Shown piece after piece: positions 8,673 to 14,939 of a stretch of DNA of 64,000 nt (positions are counted from its first letter, which is position 1; each line of letters starts with the position of its first letter). The notes beneath the pieces were generated by a model, which saw only the letters and a program-made list of their open reading frames with translations, had not been told where the DNA came from and did not search any database. The position numbers and the translations under genes were made by a program. The stretch comes from Duganella aceris (GTDB lineage: Bacteria; Pseudomonadota; Gammaproteobacteria; Burkholderiales; Burkholderiaceae_D), in assembly GCF_011090165.1 (NCBI RefSeq), contig NZ_JAADJT010000001.1, positions 248,001 through 312,000 of the forward strand. The letters are read 5' to 3'.

Positions 8673-8701
8673 TTGAATGCGCCGCCGATATCTGCTACGC
8701 T
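8673..8701 (+). promoter_or_regulatory. Putative sigma-70 promoter for phaM
   Basis: TTGAAT (8673-8678) and TACGCT (8696-8701) are separated by 17 nt, and AGGAG follows just before ATG 8728. It is the best sigma-70-like match in the gap between the divergent DUF3108 gene and phaM. Both hexamers deviate from consensus, so this is only a candidate. Confidence 0.35.
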
Positions 8702-8727
8702 GAACGCTGTTCCCCTAGGAGACTTAC

Positions 8728-9381
8728 ATGGCCAATTCGCAAATGCCCGGCGCCGCAGTGATGACCGACACGCTGGACTTCGTCAAGAACCTGTGGGGCA
8801 GCATGAGCGTTCCCGGCTTGACTGCGCCCACGCTCTCGGTCGAAGAACTGGACAAGAAGATCAACGACCTGAAGGCGGTCGAAGCCTGGCTCAATCTCAA
8901 CATGAGCATGCTGCGCGGCAGCATCCAGGCGCTGGAGGTGCAGCGCGGCACCATCGCCACGCTGAAGTCGGTCGGCGCCAGCCTGGCGGCGGCGGTCAAC
9001 CAGGGCGGCGCGGCCGCCGGCGACAAGTCGATCTTCGACGCCAATCCTTACGCCTCGGCCTTCTTCCACCACGCGCGCGAGGCGGACAAGGCGCAAACCG
9101 CCGCGCCGACGCCGGCTCCGGCCCCCGAAGCGCCCAAGGCGGACGCCGCCTCGGCCGCCGACGCCAGCGCGCAGATGGCCAATCCGGCCGTCTGGTGGAA
9201 TATGTTGCAGGATCAGTTCAAGCAGGCGGTCTCGACCGCGATGGTGTCGGAGACCATGATGGCCGACGCCGCCGCCAAGTTCGCCACGGCGGCCAGCGCG
9301 CCGGACGTGAAGGAACAGCCGGGCGCCAAAAAGGCTCCGGCCAAGCGCGCCCCGGCCAAGCCGGGCGCGCAAAAACCTTAA
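8728..9381 (+). CDS. phaM: PhaM-family polyhydroxyalkanoate granule regulatory protein
   Basis: 217 residues from ATG 8728 with AGGAG upstream. The N-terminal 90 residues contain the family pattern DFVKNLWGSM, PTLSVEELDKKINDLKAVEAWLNLNMSMLR and ALEVQRGTIATLK. An Ala/Pro-rich middle follows. The C-terminal tail is a histone-H1-like AKKAPAKRAPAKPGAQK (about 200-217). In Ralstonia, PhaM binds PHA synthase PhaC and, by its Lys/Ala/Pro tail, nucleoid DNA, tying PHA granules to the chromosome for equal partitioning. The tail and N-terminal motif together make the call solid. No PHA synthesis genes are in the window, so it stands alone, as it often does. Confidence 0.85.
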   Translation: MANSQMPGAAVMTDTLDFVKNLWGSMSVPGLTAPTLSVEELDKKINDLKAVEAWLNLNMSMLRGSIQALEVQRGTIATLKSVGASLAAAVNQGGAAAGDKSIFDANPYASAFFHHAREADKAQTAAPTPAPAPEAPKADAASAADASAQMANPAVWWNMLQDQFKQAVSTAMVSETMMADAAAKFATAASAPDVKEQPGAKKAPAKRAPAKPGAQKP

Positions 9382-9385
9382 CGGG

Positions 9386-9601
9386 CTAAGCCAGCCGCTG
9401 GATGCGGATGGCGTCGATCAGGCCATCGGCCTGACGCTGCACTTTCTCGATATCGATCAAGCCCTCTTCTTCGAGCAGCCTGGCGCTGTCGTGGGCCGCC
9501 TGGAAACTGTCCAGGGTATCTCCCTTGGCGGCGATCGGCCGGATCCAGGCCACGCTGCCCACCTTCATCTTCGAATACACTTCCTTGGCGATGTCGCGCA
9601 T
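9386..9601 (-). CDS. Small conserved hypothetical protein
   Basis: 71 residues (MRDIAKEVYSKMKVGSVAWIRPIAAKGDTL...) from ATG 9601, with AAAGGG about 12 nt upstream. It is helical and soluble, with no signal peptide. The final IDAIRIQRLA and the balanced charged composition look like real coding sequence rather than a shadow. It converges on phaM with a 4-nt gap between stops. No family recognised. Confidence 0.55.
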   Translation of the reverse strand: MRDIAKEVYSKMKVGSVAWIRPIAAKGDTLDSFQAAHDSARLLEEEGLIDIEKVQRQADGLIDAIRIQRLA

Positions 9602-9722
9602 ATTTTTTGTGCCCTTTATTTGCTCTCAATATTGACAGCGAATCAAGGCGCGGACGGGCCGCGCCGAAATCCAGTGTAATCATTTGCCGATCCCGAAACA
9701 AGCGCGCTGTTGCGCCCATCCG

Positions 9723-11444
9723 TCATCCGGCGTCGACGCCGGGAATGGCGCCGTTGGCCGCTTCGTACTCGCTGGCGGCGGCCGCCGCGACCACGCCGGA
9801 GACCGGCGCCAGCAAGGCCAGTTGCTCCATCAGCTGGGCGAAACGCGGCTGCCCCGGCGCGATCGCGTCGACGTGCATCAGCACTCCGATCGCCTCGTCG
9901 GCCAGGCCGCGCACGTAGCCGGTCTGCTGCATCCAGGAGATCAGGATCTGCGCCGAATTGAAGAGGATGCGCATATTGTGCGGCAAGGCCTTGCGCGCCA
10001 CGCGCATCCATTCGACCGCCTCCATGACTTTGCCGGTCTTCCACAGCAGCACGCCCTTGTTCATCATGTCGGCCGCCTCCTGGCGCGAGGCCTTGATCAG
10101 CGCGATGCCCTCGTCGCCCATGCGCGCCTTGTCGAAGATCTTCTGCACGTCCTCCAGCAGCGGCACGTTATCATGATTGTTGCGGGTGACGTAGCACAGC
10201 AGCCCGACCGGCGCCTCCTTGACGCCGACCGCGAACAGCAGCGTGGCCATGTCGAGGCAGGTGGCGGCGTCCGGGCGCTGTTTGCTCTCATCGGCCAGCA
10301 TCAGTTCCAGCTCGTCGCCGGATTTGCGCGCGCGCCGGTAGTCGCCGCTCTCGTGGTACACCAGGCCCTCGGTGATCTTGGCGCGCAGCTCGACCAGGTC
10401 GCCGCCGAACTGGTGGACCGCCGCGTTCAGCAGGCGGATGGCTTCCTTGACGTCGTTCTTCTGGCCGCAGACGCGCGCCAGGCCGAGATAGGCGTCCACC
10501 GTTTTCATCACCGAGAATTCGCCCATCTCGATGCATTTGCGGAAGGCCTTTTCCGCCACCGGGATGTTGCCCAGCTTGAGCGCGGTCTGGCCCAGCGCGC
10601 GCTGGCGCGGCACCGAATTGGGCGACAGCTTGGCGGCCTTGCCCAGCACGTCGAACGCTTCCTCGGTCTTGCCCTGCAGCTGGAACGATAGCGCCAGCTG
10701 GTCGAAGGCGTCGATGTAAAAGCGGTTGTCGGCGATCACCGCCTGGAACATCAGCCGCGCCGATTCCAGTTCGCCATGCGCCATGCGGATTTTCGCCAGG
10801 CCGCAGCGCGCCCAGTTGTAGTCGCGGTCCTCCAGCACCTTCTCGTAGACGGCGCCGGCTTGGGCGGGATCGCCGCTCTTGAGCAGCAGCACCGCCTTCA
10901 TGCGCAGCAGGTCGACCGCGTGCAACGGATTGTGCGCGATCTGTTCCTCGCACAGGCGCGCCGCGCGCAGGTAGTCCTTGTCGGCGAAGGCCTGGTCGAT
11001 GTCGCGGAAGATCTGCTTCTTTTGCCATACGCGGTTGAGGCGCGTCAGCAGCACGCCTTCGGTGATCGGCTTGATGATATAGGCGTCCGGCTGATGCTCG
11101 GCCGCGCCCATCACCGACTCGACGCTCTTTTCGGCGGAGACCATCAGCCACACGCTACTCGGCAGCATCAGGTTGCGCACGCGCGCCTCCTCCAGCACCT
11201 GCTGGCCGTTCTTGCCGTCGCCGAGGTTGTAATCGCACAGCACCACGTCGTAGCGGGTCTTCGACAGCAGCACCATCGCCTCGCCGCCGCTGGCCGCCTG
11301 GTCGATATGCTTGGCGCCGAGGTTGCGCAGCGATTCGCGCAGCAGCTGGCGGATGCCGACGAAATCGTCGACCAGCAGGTAGCGCTTCTCCGCCCAGTCG
11401 ACCACGCCTTCGGCGGCGGGATGGGATGCGGTCACGGTGCTCAT
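9723..11444 (-). CDS. Response regulator with TPR output domain
   Basis: About 573 residues. A REC domain occupies 20-140, with acidic pair DD (26-27), phosphoacceptor D71 (VVLCDYNLGDG) and the conserved Lys of AYIIKPIT. It is followed by about 400 residues of helix-turn-helix tetratricopeptide-like repeats (for example DIDQAFADKDYLRAARLCEEQI, GDPAQAGAVYEKVLEDR) and an Ala-rich end. There is no DNA-binding, GGDEF or methylesterase domain, so output must be by protein contact. ATG 11444 has GGAG 8 nt upstream and is preferred; an upstream ATG at 11468 overlaps the kinase stop as ATGA and would add 8 residues. It pairs with the adjacent kinase. Confidence 0.85.
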   Translation of the reverse strand: MSTVTASHPAAEGVVDWAEKRYLLVDDFVGIRQLLRESLRNLGAKHIDQAASGGEAMVLLSKTRYDVVLCDYNLGDGKNGQQVLEEARVRNLMLPSSVWLMVSAEKSVESVMGAAEHQPDAYIIKPITEGVLLTRLNRVWQKKQIFRDIDQAFADKDYLRAARLCEEQIAHNPLHAVDLLRMKAVLLLKSGDPAQAGAVYEKVLEDRDYNWARCGLAKIRMAHGELESARLMFQAVIADNRFYIDAFDQLALSFQLQGKTEEAFDVLGKAAKLSPNSVPRQRALGQTALKLGNIPVAEKAFRKCIEMGEFSVMKTVDAYLGLARVCGQKNDVKEAIRLLNAAVHQFGGDLVELRAKITEGLVYHESGDYRRARKSGDELELMLADESKQRPDAATCLDMATLLFAVGVKEAPVGLLCYVTRNNHDNVPLLEDVQKIFDKARMGDEGIALIKASRQEAADMMNKGVLLWKTGKVMEAVEWMRVARKALPHNMRILFNSAQILISWMQQTGYVRGLADEAIGVLMHVDAIAPGQPRFAQLMEQLALLAPVSGVVAAAAASEYEAANGAIPGVDAG

Positions 11445-11464
11445 GTCGTGGACTCCGGCCGCGG

Positions 11465-12187
11465 TCATGGAAGCCGCAACACGAAGCAGCCGCCGCCCAG
11501 CGTGCCGCCGTTTTCCAGCGCGATGCCGCCGCTGCGCTGGCGGTGCTTGTGCATGTTCGCCACTTCGCTGGAGAAGTAGAGTCCGAGGCCGCTGCTGTTG
11601 CTGAGGAAGTTGACGGCGCTGCGCTGCGCGGCCATGGCGCTGGCGCCAGATTCCAGCATCGCGGCGGGGAAGCCGTCGCCGTTGTCTTCGACCCGCAGTT
11701 CCAGGTAGTCGCCGTCGATCCTGATCGACAGGCGGATGCGGTCGCGCGTGTAGCGGATGGCGTTGTTGATGGCGTGGACCAGCACGCCGATGATCAGGTC
11801 TTCGTCCAGCGTCCAGATGGCGTCCGGCGGGAAGTCGAGATCGAGCGCGATGCCGCGCGATTGCAGCAGGATGCGCGCCTGGCCGGTGGCCTGTTCGACC
11901 AGTTCGGCCACGCTGCGCGGCATCGGGTCGAAGGGGTAGCCGGGCTTGCCGACTTCCTTGTACAGCGCCAGCAGCTGGATCAGGTTGTCGTTGAGGCGCT
12001 TGGTCTGGTACAGCATGTGCGCCATCTGGCCGTACTCGGCGCTCGGCGCGGCGGTGGGCGCGGCCAGCAGGTTCTCCAACGTGCCACTGAGGACGCTGAT
12101 CGAATTTTTCATATCGTGAACGGTCGATGCCAGGAACATGAACAGCTCCGGGGAACCTTGGTGCTGCTGCGCTTCTTCTTCATCCAT
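11465..12187 (-). CDS. Sensor-less histidine kinase, partner of the TPR response regulator
   Basis: About 240 residues from ATG 12187 (GGAGA 8 nt upstream); ATG 12202 is an alternative. The H-box STVHDMKNSISVLSGTLENL places the phospho-His at residue 24. It is followed by a dimerisation helix pair and an HATPase_c domain with N-box NNAIRYTR, G1 DNGDGF and G2 GLGLYF. There is no transmembrane segment and no PAS, GAF or other sensor domain before the H-box, so it is cytoplasmic and must take its signal from another protein. Its stop overlaps the upstream start of the response regulator by ATGA, which supports a matched two-component pair. Confidence 0.85.
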   Translation of the reverse strand: MDEEEAQQHQGSPELFMFLASTVHDMKNSISVLSGTLENLLAAPTAAPSAEYGQMAHMLYQTKRLNDNLIQLLALYKEVGKPGYPFDPMPRSVAELVEQATGQARILLQSRGIALDLDFPPDAIWTLDEDLIIGVLVHAINNAIRYTRDRIRLSIRIDGDYLELRVEDNGDGFPAAMLESGASAMAAQRSAVNFLSNSSGLGLYFSSEVANMHKHRQRSGGIALENGGTLGGGCFVLRLP

Positions 12188-12248
12188 CGTGCGGTTCTCC
12201 ATGGACGGCGCTGGCGCGCTTGGGATTGTGGTCTGGGGACCGATTATA

Positions 12249-12301
12249 GCCTGTGGCGTTGGGCAAGGCCAACGGGTGGCGTTTGCGCGAACGCAACAGG
12301 C
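12249..12301 (-). terminator. Nested inverted repeat between mnmC and the kinase gene
   Basis: GCCTGTGGCGTT (12249-12260) pairs with AACGCAACAGGC (12290-12301) with one mismatch. Inside it, GTTGG and CCAAC form a second small stem. It begins at the mnmC stop codon and lies before the histidine kinase gene, so it may terminate mnmC transcription. No clear U-run follows, so a rho-independent terminator is not certain. Confidence 0.4.
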
Positions 12302-14377
12302 TTACTGCGTGCGGCGCCGTTGCTTGAGCAGGAAGCGGCCGGGGTCGAGGGCTTCGACCAGCGTGGTTTCCAGCGGCGGCGGGGTGTTTTCCAATTGGGA
12401 GACCAGCAGCTCCGCCATCAGGGGGGCCCAGATCAGGCCGCGCGAGGCGTAGCCGAGCAGGCAGTGCAGGCCGGGGTGGCGCGGCACGTCGCGCAGTCGT
12501 TCGAGGCGGCCGGCGGAGGGGTAGTCGGGCAGCGCGCCGGCCAGCGGCAAGCGGTCCGGCGCGGCGCAGCGGAAGCCGACCCGGCCCGCCAGCGGCGCGG
12601 TCGCGGCCAACGCCGCCACCTCGGCGCCGGGGATGATCTCGGCCAGGCGGCTCAGGTTTTCCAGCTGGCTGCTGGCGCGCAGGGCGGGATCGTCGTCGTT
12701 GTCGTAGGTCGCGCCGGCGCTGACGATGCCGTTGGCCGCCGGCGTCACATACGCCTCGCGGCAGACGACCAGCGACAACTGCGGCGGCGCGGCGAAAGGC
12801 GTGTCGGCAACGGTCGGTAGCGTGTCGGCAGCGGTGGCGTGCGTCGCCTGCGAGGCGGCGGCGGCGGCGATAGCGACGTGCGTCGCCTGCGAGGCGGCGG
12901 CAGCGGTAGCGGCGTGCGTCGCCTGCGAGGCGGCGGCAGCGGTAGCGGCGTGCGTCGCGTGCGGGGCGGCAGCAGCAGCAGCGGCATGCGTTGCGTGCGG
13001 GGCGGCGGCGGCGGCAGCAGCGGCGTGCGTCGCGTGCGGGGTGGCGGCGGCGGCAGCAGCGGCGTGCGTCGCGTGCGGGGGGGCGGCGGCGTTGGGGCGC
13101 AGCGTTGCGGGGACATCGCTCTCGCCGACCGCCAGGTGTGTCACTTGGCCGCGCAGCGCGGACAGCGGCAGCTCGGCGGTTTGGGCGATGCGAACCGCGC
13201 TGGTCCCGCTGGCCAGCACCACGGTCGGCGCCTGCGCGATCAAGGCTCCGTCATCGCCGCGCACCTGCCACTCGCCGCGCCGGCCCGTCGCGCCGAGTGG
13301 CACCGCGTCGCCGGTCGTTTGCGCTTCGCCGGACGTTTGCGCCTCGCCGGACATTTGCGCGTCGTCGACCACGCGTTGCAAAACCATCGCTTCGGTGCCG
13401 AACACGCGCCGCAAGCGCTCGCCACACGCGGCAAGCATCGCCTCGCACAAAGACGCCGGCCGCACCCATCCACCCTGCTCGAACAACCATCCGCCATGCG
13501 GCGTCGGCACGCCGATCCGCGCGCCGGCCGCATCGGCATCCAGCCACCGCACATACTCCGGCGGATAGCCCCAGGCATCGACCACATCCTGCTGAACCCC
13601 GGCATGCTCACCATCCCGCGCCAACTGCAGCACGCCGCACTCGGCGCCATCGAACGCCCTGCCGACCCCACCCATGCGCCGCCACTCGCGCAACGCGAAC
13701 AGATAAGCGGCGCGACTCAAGCGCGTAGGAATATTGTCATCCTTGGAAAGCAACGGCATGAAGATACCGGCCAGATTACCGGAAGCCTCCTGCGCCGGCT
13801 GCGCATGACGCTCGATCAAAGTCACCTGCCAGCCATTCGCGCACAAGCGATGCGCGGCGGCCGAACCGGCCAGGCCCGCGCCGATGACGATCGCGCGCCG
13901 CTCCGGCTGCGGCGGCACGGCCGGCTGCGGCTTGCGGCTTCGATACACCGCGCGCACATCCAGCGAGCCGGCGACCGCCGTGCAGACAAAGCCCGCCGCC
14001 GTCAGCGCCCAAACCAAGCCTTCGTCCGGCGCCCGCGCGCACAAGGTAGCACCTTGCAGCGCCAGCTTGGCCAGCGCACGCGCCATCGATGGCGCAGTGG
14101 CGGCATCGATATAAAACTCGTCCACGCGCGCATCGACCTGCGGCAGCACCGCCTCCAGCGCGCCGACCAGCAGATCGAGCACCACCCGGCCGTCGTCCAG
14201 CACGATGCGGTGAAATCCCGGAACATCCAGAGGCCACATGGCGCGCAGACCAGGATCGTCGACCGCCGGCACATGCGGCGCGATGCCAAGATAGTGCAGA
14301 CGCCCGCCACGCGCGCGTTCGCCCAGGAACCGCCCGACACCGAAACCGGTATCGAGCACCACGCGCCGCGTATTCAC
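12302..14377 (-). CDS. mnmC: MnmC-type FAD oxidoreductase with a shortened, degenerate methyltransferase domain
   Basis: MnmC normally has an N-terminal SAM methyltransferase (MnmD) and a C-terminal FAD oxidoreductase that together finish mnm5s2U34 in tRNA. Here GTG 14377 overlaps the tag stop as GTGA with AAAAAGG upstream; ATG 14401 would add 8 residues. The methyltransferase part starts directly at its first SAM motif (VVLDTGFGVGRFL), lacking the usual leading 50 or so residues. The expected DGFAP-type catalytic segment reads EFYIDAATAPSM. The oxidoreductase part is well kept: Rossmann IVIGAGLAGSAAAHRL (about residues 161-176), ERHAQPAQEASGNLAGIFMPLL, and a C-terminal GYASRGLIWAPLMAELL. A block of seven ATHA-rich repeats is inserted at about residues 420-510. 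The oxidoreductase is probably active; the methyltransferase probably is not. Confidence 0.8.
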   Translation of the reverse strand: MNTRRVVLDTGFGVGRFLGERARGGRLHYLGIAPHVPAVDDPGLRAMWPLDVPGFHRIVLDDGRVVLDLLVGALEAVLPQVDARVDEFYIDAATAPSMARALAKLALQGATLCARAPDEGLVWALTAAGFVCTAVAGSLDVRAVYRSRKPQPAVPPQPERRAIVIGAGLAGSAAAHRLCANGWQVTLIERHAQPAQEASGNLAGIFMPLLSKDDNIPTRLSRAAYLFALREWRRMGGVGRAFDGAECGVLQLARDGEHAGVQQDVVDAWGYPPEYVRWLDADAAGARIGVPTPHGGWLFEQGGWVRPASLCEAMLAACGERLRRVFGTEAMVLQRVVDDAQMSGEAQTSGEAQTTGDAVPLGATGRRGEWQVRGDDGALIAQAPTVVLASGTSAVRIAQTAELPLSALRGQVTHLAVGESDVPATLRPNAAAPPHATHAAAAAAATPHATHAAAAAAAAPHATHAAAAAAAPHATHAATAAAASQATHAATAAAASQATHVAIAAAAASQATHATAADTLPTVADTPFAAPPQLSLVVCREAYVTPAANGIVSAGATYDNDDDPALRASSQLENLSRLAEIIPGAEVAALAATAPLAGRVGFRCAAPDRLPLAGALPDYPSAGRLERLRDVPRHPGLHCLLGYASRGLIWAPLMAELLVSQLENTPPPLETTLVEALDPGRFLLKQRRRTQ
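12840..13092 (-). repeat. In-frame 36/39-bp minisatellite inside mnmC
   Basis: Seven units start with TGCGTYGCSTGCG at 12840, 12879, 12915, 12951, 12987, 13026 and 13065, giving spacings of 39, 36, 36, 36, 39 and 39 bp. All are multiples of three, so the mnmC frame is kept. The protein shows seven ATH(A/V) units separated by alanine runs and PH or SQ pairs. Units are contiguous, with no unique spacers. Confidence 0.9.
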
Positions 14378-14937
14378 TTGCGCGCCTTTTTGCAGAAGCA
14401 CGCCGGATCATGATCGTCGATGACGCCCACGCCCTGCAGGTAGGCATACACGATCGTCGAGCCGACGAACTTGAACCCCAGCTTCAACAGATCCTTCGAG
14501 ATCCGGTCCGACAGCTCCGTCTTGGCCGGACGCGGCCCCTTGCCGTTGACGATAGGCTTGCCGCCGACATAGGACCACAGCAGCTTATCCAGACTGCCGC
14601 CGCCGTCGAGTAGCCGCAAATAGGCCTGCGCGTTGGTGATCGCCGCCGCCACCTTCAAGCGATTGCGCACGATGCCCGCGTTGCCGAGCAACTCCGCCAC
14701 CTTGTCCGCATCGTAGGCCGCGATCTTCTTCGCATCCCACTGATCGAAGGCGGCGCGATAGTTCTCGCGCTTATTGAGGATGGTCTCCCAGCTCAAGCCA
14801 GCCTGCGCACCTTCGAGATTCAGCATCTCGAACAAGCGGCGCTCGTCATGGCAAGGCACGCCCCACTCGTTGTCGTGATATGCCAGGTACAGGGGATTGA
14901 GCGGATTGGCCCAGGTGCAGCGAATTTTTTCAGTCAT
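14374..14937 (-). CDS. tag: DNA-3-methyladenine glycosylase I
   Basis: 187 residues, the normal length for Tag. It removes 3-methyladenine from alkylated DNA in base excision repair. Family landmarks are present: RCTWA near the N-terminus, YHDNEWGVP, the FEMLNLEGAQAGLSWETIL block containing the catalytic-pocket Glu, and the C-terminal HDPACFC. The first Cys, the His of YHDNEWG and the C-terminal His/Cys make up the usual structural zinc site. It sits 2 nt downstream of the GGDEF gene and overlaps mnmC by 4 nt, so the three are likely cotranscribed. Confidence 0.95.
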   Translation of the reverse strand: MTEKIRCTWANPLNPLYLAYHDNEWGVPCHDERRLFEMLNLEGAQAGLSWETILNKRENYRAAFDQWDAKKIAAYDADKVAELLGNAGIVRNRLKVAAAITNAQAYLRLLDGGGSLDKLLWSYVGGKPIVNGKGPRPAKTELSDRISKDLLKLGFKFVGSTIVYAYLQGVGVIDDHDPACFCKKARK

Positions 14938-14939
14938 GG

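Noticed and set aside
9607..9918. Short + strand frame near the response regulator end
   Set aside because: Antisense to the TPR response regulator with no ribosome site or conserved motif.
12840..13092. Regular repeats that could be mistaken for a CRISPR array
   Set aside because: Units are contiguous with no unique spacers, keep the mnmC frame, and no cas gene is present.
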